From an uncultured Clostridia bacterium (GTDB taxonomy: Bacteria > Bacillota > Clostridia > Christensenellales > Borkfalkiaceae), in contig CANRHB010000004.1 of the NCBI GenBank assembly GCA_947630325.1, positions 54,650 to 118,649 on the forward strand: a stretch of 64,000 bases of DNA. Direction: 5' to 3'. This document shows positions 24,829-35,200 of the stretch, piece after piece; position 1 is the first letter of the stretch; each line of letters begins with the position of its first letter. A program made the position numbers and the translations under genes. The notes beneath the pieces are model-generated. The model ran no database searches. It had not been told where the DNA came from and saw nothing but the letters and a program-made list of their open reading frames with translations.

Positions 24829-27801
24829 ATGAAGAGCAACTATACTTTTGAAAAGGGGAAATTCGTCATCCGTAACTTCGGCGACCTCCCTCCGTTCACG
24901 AGCTTTCTCCCCGGCATCGCGGGGCTCAAGGGGCGTCCCCTGTGGGCGTTCTATATCAGCCGCGGGCAGGGAATTGCGGGGTTCGGCGTGGAGGGAAAGG
25001 ACTTCCCCATCATGGAATTCTCCCCCGCGGAGATCGCCTATTCAAATGCCCCGCGGCAGGGGTTCCGCACCTTTTTGCGGATCGGCGGGAGGGGATTCGA
25101 GCCCTTCCGCGTCGACAGCGGCGCTCCCACGCGTATGGAGATCGGCAGGAGCGGTTTTGCGATCGAAGAGGAGGGGAGCGTTTACCGCCTGCGCGCGGAG
25201 TACTTCGGCGTTCCGAACAGGGACTATGCCGCCCTCGGGCGCATCGTCTCCTACACCAACACGACGGAGAAGGAGCAGGAGGTCGAACTTCTCGACGGGC
25301 TTGCGCACATTCTTCCGTATGGGCTCTCCAATTCCGCCTTCAAGGAGACGGGAAACCTCTTCAAGAGCTGGATGACCGCCGAGGGCACGGAGGAGGGGTA
25401 CGCCTTCGTCCGTATGCGCTCCTCCACGGCGGACTGTGCCTCGGTCAGCGCCGTCACGGGCGGCAATTTCTTCGTCTCCGCGGGCGATTGCGACATCGTC
25501 GTCGACCCCAAGCCCGTCTTTGGGGAGGACAGAACGAAAACTTCGGCAAAGCCCTATTTCCGCCGCGGCATCACCTCTGCGATCCTCAAAGAGCAGTGTC
25601 TCGAGAATGTGTTTTTCTGCGCGTTCGCACACAAAAAAGTGCGCGTTAAAGCGGGGGAGACGGTCTGCCTTTGCGAACTCATCGGATACGCGGAGACGCG
25701 GGAGCGCGTTGCTTCCCTCAAAAAGACGCTTACGTCGGAAGAGGTCCTCTCGATGAAGCGGGAGGCGGAGGAGGAAGCGGAAAAAATCTCCTCCAAAGTG
25801 GAGACGCACACCGCCTTTCCTCTCTTCGACGAATATATCTCGCAGAGTTATTTCGACAACGTTCTGCGCGGCGGAATGCCCGTGCTCGTCGGCGGGAGGC
25901 CCTATTACGTCTTTTCCCGCAAGCACGGCGACCCCGAGCGCGACTATAACTGTTTCAAGATCGAACCCAAACCCTATTCGTGCGGCGACGGCAATTTCCG
26001 CGACGTCGTACAGAACAGGCGCAACGATATTTTTATCACCCCCGAATGCGGCGATTTCAACATCCGCTACTTCTTTTCCCTCGTGCAGACGGACGGCTAC
26101 AACCCTCTCTCGGTGCTCGGCGTCCGCTACACCTGTCCGCAGGTACCCGAAAAATACCTTGCCCACAGCGACTTTCTCAAGGGGGAATTTACGGTGGGGG
26201 ACGCCGCCGCCCGCCTCAACATCGAAGGGGAGGAGCTCGACGAACTCATCCGCGGCGCAACGCCCGTCTATTCTGCGCGCTTTTCGGAGGGGTATTGGAC
26301 GGATCATTTCGTCTATCTCATCGACCTCGTCACCTCCTATCTTTCGGTCTATCCCGAACGGGGGGAGGAACTTCTCTACAAAACGCCGATCGGATGGTTC
26401 CGCTCGGGAGTGAGGGTACTGCCGCGGAGCCGCCGCGCCGTGCGGACGGAGAGCGGCGTCGTGCGCCTCCACAGCCTCGAACGGGCAGGAGAGGACGGCT
26501 GGGAGGAGGCGGGCGGCAAGCCCTTTGAAACCTCCCTCGCCGCAAAACTGCTCTTCCTCGCCCTCATCAAGACGGCGACCCTCGACCCCCTCGGTTGCGG
26601 GATCGACATGGAGGGCGGACGCCCCGGCTGGTGCGACGCGACCAACGGGCTCCCCGCACTCTTCGGGAGCAACGTTGCGGACAGCCTCGAACTTTACCGC
26701 CTGCTCGGCATCCTCCAAACGCTGCTCAAGGGCGGGCGCGTCGTATGGGCAAAGGAGCAGGACGATCTCTTCCGCGCCGTGCTCTCCCTTCTTGCCCGCG
26801 CTCCCTCTCCGCAAGCGTACTATGATTCCTGCGCCGAATACAGGGAAACCTATCTGCGGCGGGTCTATGGCGGATTGGAAGGAACGACTGCCAAAGAAGG
26901 CCCGAAGGAGATCGCCGTCTTTTTGAAAATGGCGCGCGCACGGCTCAAAGAGGGGTTCAAACGGGCGAAGGAACTCGGCGGCGGCCGCATTCCGACCTAT
27001 CTTACCTTCGAACCCGAAGAAACGGAAGAACTCGGCGGAGGGTACGTCCTCCCCAAGTCGTTCAAGGCCCGCGCCCTCCCGCACTTTTTGGAGGGGTTTG
27101 CAAAGAGCGTCTCCGCGGGGGACAGGAAAAGTTATCCCGCCGCGCGGCGTTCTCCGCTCTATGATAAAAAACTCGGGCTGTTCAAGACTTCCGAACCGTT
27201 GGACGGGGAGTCCCTCGTAATTGGGCGCATCCGCTCCTTCCCCGCGGGCTGGCTGGAGAGAGAATCGTGCTTCTTGCACATGAGTTATAAAATGCTGCTT
27301 GCGCTCTTGCAGGCGGGCATGTACGAAGAATTTTACAGGGAGATCTCCACGGGTCTCATCCCGTTTATGTCTCCCGAGCGGTATGGGCGGAGCACCCTTG
27401 AAAACAGCTCCTTCCTCGTGACCTCCAACCACAGCGACAGGGGCAAGTGGGGGAAGGGGTACCAGGCGCGGCTCACGGGAGCAAACGCCGAGGCGCTCTC
27501 CATGTGGCGGCTGATGATGGGGCTCGAACAGCCCTTTACCGTGGAGGGGGGCGAGTTGAAATTTTCCCTCTCTCCCAAACTGCATAAGGACTTTTTCGCG
27601 GACGGGCGGGTCGTTTTCACCCTCTTCGGGCGGACGAAGGTCACCTATCTGAACAGGAGCGGCAAGAGCACGTGGGAGGTTCGCGTTTCCCGCTATCGGC
27701 TCATCGGAGAGGAGACGGCCGAAACGCTGTCCGTCTGCGGGGAACTTGCCGAAAAGGTGCGCGCGGGCAAATACCGCGAGATCGAGGTGGAACTCATATG
27801 A
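24829..27801 (+). CDS. Large glycoside phosphorylase (GH94/GH149/GH161-like)
   Basis: 990 residues, no signal peptide, so cytoplasmic. The N-terminal ~270 residues form a beta-sandwich of the kind seen in GH94-clan phosphorylases, followed by an (alpha/alpha)6 barrel-like region. GGRPGWCDATNGLP places a conserved Asp at residue 603, equivalent to the acid of these phosphorylases; NRRNDIF and KIEPKPYSCGDGNFRD are further conserved-looking blocks. In a beta-1,3-glucan locus the best fit is a beta-1,3-oligoglucan phosphorylase (GH149 or GH161), which releases glucose 1-phosphate and saves ATP; a cellobiose-phosphorylase annotation is also possible. The stop overlaps the next start (ATGA), so both are coupled. 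Confidence 0.72.
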   Translation: MKSNYTFEKGKFVIRNFGDLPPFTSFLPGIAGLKGRPLWAFYISRGQGIAGFGVEGKDFPIMEFSPAEIAYSNAPRQGFRTFLRIGGRGFEPFRVDSGAPTRMEIGRSGFAIEEEGSVYRLRAEYFGVPNRDYAALGRIVSYTNTTEKEQEVELLDGLAHILPYGLSNSAFKETGNLFKSWMTAEGTEEGYAFVRMRSSTADCASVSAVTGGNFFVSAGDCDIVVDPKPVFGEDRTKTSAKPYFRRGITSAILKEQCLENVFFCAFAHKKVRVKAGETVCLCELIGYAETRERVASLKKTLTSEEVLSMKREAEEEAEKISSKVETHTAFPLFDEYISQSYFDNVLRGGMPVLVGGRPYYVFSRKHGDPERDYNCFKIEPKPYSCGDGNFRDVVQNRRNDIFITPECGDFNIRYFFSLVQTDGYNPLSVLGVRYTCPQVPEKYLAHSDFLKGEFTVGDAAARLNIEGEELDELIRGATPVYSARFSEGYWTDHFVYLIDLVTSYLSVYPERGEELLYKTPIGWFRSGVRVLPRSRRAVRTESGVVRLHSLERAGEDGWEEAGGKPFETSLAAKLLFLALIKTATLDPLGCGIDMEGGRPGWCDATNGLPALFGSNVADSLELYRLLGILQTLLKGGRVVWAKEQDDLFRAVLSLLARAPSPQAYYDSCAEYRETYLRRVYGGLEGTTAKEGPKEIAVFLKMARARLKEGFKRAKELGGGRIPTYLTFEPEETEELGGGYVLPKSFKARALPHFLEGFAKSVSAGDRKSYPAARRSPLYDKKLGLFKTSEPLDGESLVIGRIRSFPAGWLERESCFLHMSYKMLLALLQAGMYEEFYREISTGLIPFMSPERYGRSTLENSSFLVTSNHSDRGKWGKGYQARLTGANAEALSMWRLMMGLEQPFTVEGGELKFSLSPKLHKDFFADGRVVFTLFGRTKVTYLNRSGKSTWEVRVSRYRLIGEETAETLSVCGELAEKVRAGKYREIEVELI

Positions 27802-29201
27802 AACTTAAATTTCCCAAAAACTTTATTTTCGGGGCCGCGACTGCCGCCTATCAGGTAGAGGGCGGCAGAGGAGAGGACGGCAAGGGCGAGAGCGTCTGGG
27901 ACCTCTTCTGCGATATTCCCGGCAAGATCGACAGGGGCGAGACGGGCGCGGTCGCCTGCGACCACTACCACAGATTCCGCGAGGACGTTGCGCGGATGAA
28001 GGAACTACATTTGGAGAGCTACCGCTTTTCGGTCGCCTGGACGCGCATCATTCCCGACGGCGACGGAGAGGTCAATCCCGCCGGCATCGCCTTTTACAGC
28101 AGGCTCATCGACGAACTTCTCGCGGCGGGGATCGAACCCATGCTCACCATGTACCATTGGGACCTCCCGCAGGCGTTGCAGGACAGGGGCGGCTGGACCA
28201 ATCCCGAGAGCGTAAAGTGGTACACCCGCTATGCGGGCGTCCTCTTCGACGCATTCGGCGGAAGGGTGAAAAAATTCATTACCTTCAACGAGCCCTTTGT
28301 GTTCACCGATTTCGGTTATGTCACGGGCTCCTTCCCCCCGGGGATCAAAGGGGATCATCGGAGCAAACTGCTTGCGGGGCACCACGTCCTCATGAGCCAC
28401 GGCGCGGCGGTCAGGCTGTTCCGCGAGAAGAAGCTGGGCGGCGAGATCGGGATCACCCTCGACTACGCCTATAACTGTCCCGCTTCAAGGAGGCCGGAGG
28501 ACGTCGAGGCGGCCGCCCGCGCCAACGAATTCTGGGCGGGGTGGTATTTCGAGCCCATCGTGTTCGGACACTATCCGAAGTACGCCGCTAAGTGGTTCGA
28601 AGCGCACGGAATGCTCCCCAAGATCACGGAGGAGGAGATGAAACTCATCGCCGAGCCCGTCGATTTCCTCGGCATCAACCACTATTTTTGCAACTATGTG
28701 GCGGCGGACCCCTCCAACGAGAGAGAGGGCACCCGTCCCGTCTATCCGTGCGTGCCCTATTCGGACAACGGCTGGCCCATCACGGAGGACGGGTTCTATG
28801 AAATGCTCCAATACTTCCGCTCGGTGCTCAAAGTGCCTCTCTACATCACCGAGAACGGCATTTGCCTCAACGACGTGGTGGATGTAGACGGAACGGTGGA
28901 GGACAGCCGCAGGATCGATTATTTGAAACGTTACCTTGCCGTGCTCTCGCGGGCGATCGAAGAGGGGCTCGATTGCAGAGGATATTATTATTGGAGCCTT
29001 ATGGACAACATGGAGTGGGCGGCGGGCTATAAACCCCGTTTCGGGCTCATCTATGTGGACTATGCAACGCAGAGGCGGATCGTCAAACAGAGCGGACGGT
29101 GGTACCGCGCGCTCATCGACGAAAAGAACCAAACGCAGAGAGAGGGGACGCCCCGTCTCGTGAAAGAGGACCGAACCGCATTTACCACAGATGCGGTATA
29201 A
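27798..29201 (+). CDS. GH1 beta-glucosidase
   Basis: 467 residues, no signal peptide. The GH1 signature is complete: FPKNFIFGAATAAYQVEG at the N-terminus, acid/base E165 in TFNEP, nucleophile E352 in ITENG and the aglycone/subsite motif WSLMDNMEWAAGY near residue 400. It hydrolyses beta-glucosides; here it would finish imported beta-glucan disaccharides in the cytoplasm beside the phosphorylase. The start overlaps the phosphorylase stop by four bases. The C-terminal ~20 residues (after ALIDEKN) are extra and polar. If imported sugars were phosphorylated a 6-phospho-beta-glucosidase would be expected, but no PTS gene is present. Confidence 0.93.
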   Translation: MKLKFPKNFIFGAATAAYQVEGGRGEDGKGESVWDLFCDIPGKIDRGETGAVACDHYHRFREDVARMKELHLESYRFSVAWTRIIPDGDGEVNPAGIAFYSRLIDELLAAGIEPMLTMYHWDLPQALQDRGGWTNPESVKWYTRYAGVLFDAFGGRVKKFITFNEPFVFTDFGYVTGSFPPGIKGDHRSKLLAGHHVLMSHGAAVRLFREKKLGGEIGITLDYAYNCPASRRPEDVEAAARANEFWAGWYFEPIVFGHYPKYAAKWFEAHGMLPKITEEEMKLIAEPVDFLGINHYFCNYVAADPSNEREGTRPVYPCVPYSDNGWPITEDGFYEMLQYFRSVLKVPLYITENGICLNDVVDVDGTVEDSRRIDYLKRYLAVLSRAIEEGLDCRGYYYWSLMDNMEWAAGYKPRFGLIYVDYATQRRIVKQSGRWYRALIDEKNQTQREGTPRLVKEDRTAFTTDAV

Positions 29202-29215
29202 ATAAGGAGGAAACT

Positions 29216-32050
29216 ATGAAAAAAGGGTTAATGATGTTTGCCGCCACGCTCGCTATGCTCGTGTGCCTGTGCTTCGGCGTCGCGGCGTGCGCACCTACCG
29301 AACAGGAAAACGGAAAAGAGAACTTCCCCGCGCCCACAGGCGTGAAGGTCGAAAAAGACGTTCTCTCCTGGGCGGCGGTCGAAGGCGCAACGGGGTACAC
29401 CGTCAAGATCAACAGCGACGAAACGACAAAGGTTTCTGTTGCCTCGCTCGATCTTACCACGGTCACGGCAAAACTGACTGCGGGAGACAATACGCTCAGC
29501 GTAAAGACGAACGCAACGGCAGAGAAAGGCGAGAGCGCCTATTCTTCGACTGTGACCTATACCTATCAGGTGGACGCCGGTAGCGAAGCAAGTAGCTATA
29601 AAGCGCTGGTGGATGCGATCGGCTCTATCACAAAGGACAGCGCCAAGGCCGAAGCGGACGCGGTGAAGACGGCTATTGAAGCGGCCGAAGCAAAGTACGC
29701 CGCCCTCTCGAATGAGGCGAAGTCGCTCCAGACCGTCACCGACGCGAAGGCCGCCTTCGACGCCAAGAAAAAGGCATACGACGACGCAATGGCCGCGGCA
29801 GAAACGCTTCACACGGCGTTCAAGAATGCCGTAAACGCCGCAACCGCTACGATTGAGAAAAAGGAAAGCCTTGCGACTTTGAAAGCCGACCAAACGGCGG
29901 CGGAGACCGCCAACTCTGCCCTTACCGCTCTTGCGAAGGGGCTTGTGACCGAGGCGGAGCAGACGGCTTACGAAGCGATCGCAAAGGCGGTTTCCGAATG
30001 GGAGAAGGCGATCGCCGACGAAAAGACCAAACTCGGCGCGGAACTTCCCGCCCTCTCCGACGACGCTTCCGCCGAAGAGATCGTCGCAAAGGCGGATACA
30101 GCGCTTGAAGGTTACAGCGAACTTCCCGCCTATGTCACGTCCGACAGCGACGTTTCCGCATTGAAAGCGGACGTTGAGCAAAAGAAGTCCGCCGCCGTCG
30201 CAAAACTGCAACAGACGGTGGACGCGCTCAAGAGCGAAGCAAAATCGGCTCTTGGACAAAGCGATCTGAAAGCGAAATATGCCGCTCTCCTCGCCGTGCA
30301 AGAGAAGGAAAAGGCTCTCGGCGCTTGCGCAAGCGGTCTTTACGGAGAAGAACAGAAAGCCGAAATCGCCGAGGCGGTCAAAACGATCGAACAACAAGTC
30401 GCCGAAACGCAGAGATATGAGACTTATCTCTCCAATAACCATTCCGAGCAGAATATCTATGTTGTGGTTCGGAAACTTGTCAATGTGCTCGGCAAGCCCA
30501 TCAAACTCGACACGCTCCCGACCGTCTCCGTAACCATGAGCGGCAACGTTTCCGCGACCGCGACCGTGGCGTACAGCGAAGACGGCTCCTATGTTGCGAC
30601 CATTCCCTTCACCAAAGCGGCGGAGAATGGGTCTGTCGAACTGACTTACAAATGGGAAAATATAGACGACGAAAGCACGACCGTCAAACTCGGCGCGCCT
30701 CAAACGAATTTCTGGTTTTTCGGCGGTGATACCACTGAAAACAGAGCGTATAAGACGGACGGTACGATCACCAAAAACGAAGGGCCGAAGGTGGACAAGG
30801 ACCTCTACTTCGATCTCTATCCCGACGGCGCATTGGAATTCAAAGACGAAACCGGCGCGAACAATTACGGAGATAAAGACATCACGGTGAAAGGGGCTCC
30901 CATTCTTACGGAAGTTCCCGCAAAGGAAGTCGGCACGCTCACTTTGCTCAAAAAGCAACTCGCCGAAGAGGGCATTTTCGGCAAGATGACCGTCGTGATC
31001 TTGGCTTATCAAGTATGGGAAGAAAGCGGCGTAACCTACTATTCCGCAGTAAGCAGTGCGTCTCTCTCCGACCCCATCAAGCTCGACGTCACCGAGGACG
31101 ATGCATTCACCCGTCTCGACACAAGTTATCTGAGTTCGTCGATTCAAAGTGGTAATAATAAATTTGAATTGTACAATCCCGCGTATATCGCCAATATCAA
31201 CGGGCAGATCAACGCATATTCGGAACAGACGCACGTAACGCTTTCTGACGAGACGGACATGCGCAAATATTTGCAGGCACGCATTCGCGCCATCACCGTG
31301 AGCGGAGAGGACGTCACCGTTCTCCATGAGGAAGCCGTTGAGATGGTTTTCATCGGATACGGAATGGAGGACTTTGTCTCCGCATGGACGCTCTCCTATT
31401 TCAAGGCGCACTTTGACGAATACAAGGCAGACGCTACCAAGGCGGATCCTGCCTTCGAGAACGTGAAGTATCAGGTATGTTACGAGCCCAAGGCAGAAGT
31501 GGACGAAAAGCCCAGCCCGCTTTGCGACATCTTCCGCGCCTCCGAATGGATCGACGTGAAGCAGGGAGATGCGGAAACCTTCAACGTCACCCTCAAAAAA
31601 GCGGACGTCACCGCGCCGAGCGAAGCGCAGTTGAACTTCACGACAAACGGCTTCTTCGAATTCTTGCGCAAAGAAGGGCACAACGGCTATGTGTTTAGGG
31701 ACTATAATGCGGCTTATGTCGAACTCAACTTCACAAAGGGCGACGCAAGCTATACGGCATACTTCTTCATGAGGTACGACGCGGAGCACGACGGCGACGA
31801 CAACGCAAAATATCGCTTGGATCTTTATAAGGATCAGGCAAAGACGGGAGATCCTCTCGGATGCGATGCAGTCACCAATGGCTATACAACGATCGACGAT
31901 TTCAATACTTGGGCAAAGGCGGCGTATAGTCTCGATGAAACATTCGACGCGAAGGACGGTTGGTCGTTTAAGACGCGCGTCATCGTCAATGAAAACAGCG
32001 GTTGGCTCTTCGACGGCGGCTGGTCCGCGGCGGTCACTTATAACGCATAA
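29216..32050 (+). CDS. Large surface lipoprotein, paralogue A
   Basis: 944 residues. The lipoprotein signal ends GVAAC. Residues ~35-125 form a fibronectin-III-like domain (LSWAAVEGATGYTVKINSDE). Residues ~130-400 are Ala/Lys/Glu-rich helical repeats (AKAAFDAKKKAYDDA, ATIEKKESLATLKADQTAA), probably a stalk. The C-terminal ~500 residues are a beta-rich part with motifs ENRAYKTDGTI and YFDLYPDGALEFKDETG that I do not recognise. The next gene encodes a longer paralogue with the same two ends. Within a glucan locus it may bind the polymer at the surface or hold the secreted enzymes; this is inference. The start follows AAGGAGG. Confidence 0.82.
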   Translation: MKKGLMMFAATLAMLVCLCFGVAACAPTEQENGKENFPAPTGVKVEKDVLSWAAVEGATGYTVKINSDETTKVSVASLDLTTVTAKLTAGDNTLSVKTNATAEKGESAYSSTVTYTYQVDAGSEASSYKALVDAIGSITKDSAKAEADAVKTAIEAAEAKYAALSNEAKSLQTVTDAKAAFDAKKKAYDDAMAAAETLHTAFKNAVNAATATIEKKESLATLKADQTAAETANSALTALAKGLVTEAEQTAYEAIAKAVSEWEKAIADEKTKLGAELPALSDDASAEEIVAKADTALEGYSELPAYVTSDSDVSALKADVEQKKSAAVAKLQQTVDALKSEAKSALGQSDLKAKYAALLAVQEKEKALGACASGLYGEEQKAEIAEAVKTIEQQVAETQRYETYLSNNHSEQNIYVVVRKLVNVLGKPIKLDTLPTVSVTMSGNVSATATVAYSEDGSYVATIPFTKAAENGSVELTYKWENIDDESTTVKLGAPQTNFWFFGGDTTENRAYKTDGTITKNEGPKVDKDLYFDLYPDGALEFKDETGANNYGDKDITVKGAPILTEVPAKEVGTLTLLKKQLAEEGIFGKMTVVILAYQVWEESGVTYYSAVSSASLSDPIKLDVTEDDAFTRLDTSYLSSSIQSGNNKFELYNPAYIANINGQINAYSEQTHVTLSDETDMRKYLQARIRAITVSGEDVTVLHEEAVEMVFIGYGMEDFVSAWTLSYFKAHFDEYKADATKADPAFENVKYQVCYEPKAEVDEKPSPLCDIFRASEWIDVKQGDAETFNVTLKKADVTAPSEAQLNFTTNGFFEFLRKEGHNGYVFRDYNAAYVELNFTKGDASYTAYFFMRYDAEHDGDDNAKYRLDLYKDQAKTGDPLGCDAVTNGYTTIDDFNTWAKAAYSLDETFDAKDGWSFKTRVIVNENSGWLFDGGWSAAVTYNA

Positions 32051-32058
32051 CATCGTGC

Positions 32059-32099
32059 GGCGAAATTCCTTCCCCTCAAAAGGGGGGAGGAATTTCGCC
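32059..32099 (+). promoter_or_regulatory. Strong intergenic hairpin without U-tract
   Basis: GGCGAAATTCCTTCCCC pairs with GGGGGGAGGAATTTCGCC (about 17 pairs, short loop). There is no T-run after it, so it is more likely an RNA-stability element that lowers or protects the downstream message than a full terminator. Confidence 0.55.
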
Positions 32100-32205
32100 A
32101 CCTTCCGCACCGAGAACAATCAGAGCGATTTCGGCGCAAGGCACAATAAAAGTCGCACACGCAATTTCAAAAAAGGCGCAAGGCGAAATGATAAGGAGGA
32201 TGATT

Positions 32206-35200
32206 ATGAAAGGGAAATTATGGAGATGTTTGCTCACCGTGCTTACGGCGATGTGCATCTGCTTCGGTTTTGCGGCATGTGACGAAGGGCAACCTTCCGA
32301 AAAACAGCCGCTTGCCGCCCCGCAGGACGTCAAGATCGAGGAAAATATCCTCTCATGGAAGGCGGTCGAGGGCGCGGAGAAGTACACGGTAAAGATCAAC
32401 GACGACGAAACGACCGAAGTTTCGGCGGCCACCCTCGATTTGACCACCGTAACGGCAAAACTTACCGAGGGGGAGAACACCCTCTCCGTCAAGGCGAATG
32501 AAACCAAAGAAAAGGCCGCAAGCCCCTATTCGCAAGCGGTCAAATATACATACGCGCCGCCGCCCGCGGTGCACACCCACACCCTCTCCAAGCACGACGC
32601 AAAGGACGCTACTTGCACCGAAGCGGGCAACACCCTCTACTATGAATGCAGCGGTTGCGGAAAGTTCTTCTCCGACGACAAGGGCGAACATGAAGTGAAA
32701 GAGGACAGCTGGGTCGTTGCCGCCAAGGGGCACAGTTATGGCGATCCCGAATGGGCATGGACGGGCGATGAGACAAACGGCTACACCACAGCAACGGCGA
32801 CCTTCTCCTGCGAAAACTGCACCGACAAGCAGGTAAAAACCGCCACCGTCACGCACAGCACCACCACTCCCGCCGCCTGCGAGACGACGGGCACCGAGAC
32901 CTACACCGCAACGGTGGAGTTTGAGGAAGAAGCTTATACCGACACGAAAACCGCCACTCTTGCCGCCACGGGGCATAGCTATGGCGATCCCGAATGGGCA
33001 TGGACAGGCGATGAGACAAGCGGCTACACCGCGGCAACGGCGACCTTCTCCTGCGAAAACTGCACCGACGAGCAGGTAAAAACCGCCACCGTCACGCACG
33101 CAACCACCACTCCCGCCGCCTGCACCACGACGGGCACCGAGACTTACACCGCAACGGTGGAGTTTGAGGAAGAAACCTACACCGACACGAAAACCGCCAC
33201 TCTTGCCGCCACGGGGCACAGTTATGGCGATCCCGAATGGGCATGGACGGGCGATGAGACAAACGGCTACACCACAGCAACGGCGACCTTCTCCTGCGAA
33301 AATTGCACCGACGAGCAGGTAAAAACCGCCACCGTCACGCACGCAACCACCACTCCCGCCGCCTGCACCACGACGGGCACCGAGACCTACACCGCAACGG
33401 TGGAGTTTGAGGAAGAAACCTATACCGACACGAAAACCGCCACTCTTGCGGCCACGGGGCACAGCTATGGCGCGTGGGCGATCACGGCTCCGAGCGCGAC
33501 CGATAAGGGCAAGGCGGTAAAGACTTGCGCAAATTGCGAAGAGGGGACGGAGGGCCACACGCTCGAGAAGGAGCTCCCCGTGCTCGGCGATGAAAATTAT
33601 CAAAAGACAGCCGACACCGCCACCTGCACCCAAACGGGCGAGGTGACCTACACCATCACGCTCGACGGCGAAACCTTCTCCTTCGAGGTAACAACGCCCG
33701 CGCTCAACCATAATTGGGCGACGGCTTGGACGACGGAGAACGGCAAACATTGGCACGCTTGCACCCGTTGCGGCGAAAAGAACGAAGAGGCCGCTTGCGA
33801 GTACGACAAGCCCGTGTTTACATGGACGGGCGACGGCACAAACGGCTACACCGCAACGGCGGCCTTCACCTGCAAAACGTGCTCCGACGAGCAAACGCAA
33901 CCCGCCACGGTGGAGAGCGAAATCACAAAGGACGCCTCCTGCACGGATAAAGGCGTTAAGACCTACACCGCAGAGGTGGCCTTCGGCGACGAAACTTATT
34001 CGGAAGAAAAGACCGAGGACATTCCCGCCACGGGGCACAGCTATGGCGATCCCACATGGGAATGGACGGGGAGCGATGACGATGGTTACACTTCCGCAAC
34101 GGCGACCTTCACCTGCGAAAAATGTTCCGACACGCAAACAAGAAACGCAGACGCTGTCAAAACCGAGGTTGAGGAGGGTTGTGTTAAAAAGGACACTTAC
34201 ACCGTCACGGTGGAATTTGAAGGGGAACATTACTCCGACGAGCCGAAAGAAGTTACCACTGCGGGACAGCACACCTACAACAGTGCCACATGGGCGTGGG
34301 CTCCGGGCGATGATGGCGGCTATACCGCAACACTTACGTTAAAGTGCGGAGTATGCCAAGAAACGAAAGAACTACCCGCCACAGTGACGAGCAGTACCAC
34401 ACAGGAACCCTCCTGCACGGCGTTTGGCGAAGAGACCTACACCGCCACGGTGCAATTTGAGGGACAAAATTACACAAGCACAAAGTCGGTGCCCATCTTC
34501 CCCACGCCGCACACCTATGGCGACGATCCTAAGTGGGATTGGACGGGGAGCGATACAGATGGTTACACCGCAAAGGCGACCTTCACCTGCACTGAATGCA
34601 AAACCCAAACGCTGGAAGTAGATGCCACAGTGAGCGAACCCGATATAAAAAATGCCACTTGCACGGAAGCGGGAAGCAAGACCTACACTGCAACGGTCAC
34701 CGTGGAATTCGGCGATCTAACGTACACCGACAAAAAGATTGATTCTATTGACAAAACCGAACATCAACTTAAAAAGGTCGAACGTATAGAGCCGACGCTT
34801 ACCACAGAAGGGCAAGAGGAGTGCTGGCAGTGCGAAACTTGCAAGCAGTATTTCTCGGACGACAAGGGCGAAACGCCGATCGAAAAGCCTGAGGTTCTTG
34901 ACAAACTCGAAACCACGGGTGCGGCGAACGCATATGTAAAGGCAGTAGAGGCTCTCGACACCATTACAGAGGAAAGCACCAAGGAGAAGGCGGACGCATT
35001 CGCAACCGCTTACGAGGCGGTGGAGGAGCAGTACGAAGCACTCGACGAGAACGAGCAAGCCATTCACAAAGTAGTGGAGGCTAAGAGTAGTTCCGACGAC
35101 AAGAAGAAGGCATACGACGACGCGATAGAAGCCGCTGAGGCTCTGCATACAGCGTTCAAGAATGCAGTCGACGCCGCAACCGCTACTATTGAGAAAAAGG

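Noticed and set aside
25042-27585. 847-residue minus-strand ORF inside the phosphorylase gene
   Set aside because: Antisense shadow in GC-rich DNA; the plus-strand frame carries the family motifs and is coupled to GH1.
29228-32119. 963-residue minus-strand ORF over lipoprotein paralogue A
   Set aside because: Antisense of a repetitive Lys/Ala gene; the opposite frame has lipobox, fibronectin-like domain and ribosome binding site.
32728-33456. Could the regular 243-base repeats be a CRISPR-like or RNA array?
   Set aside because: Units are contiguous, in frame and code for one protein; there are no unique spacers.
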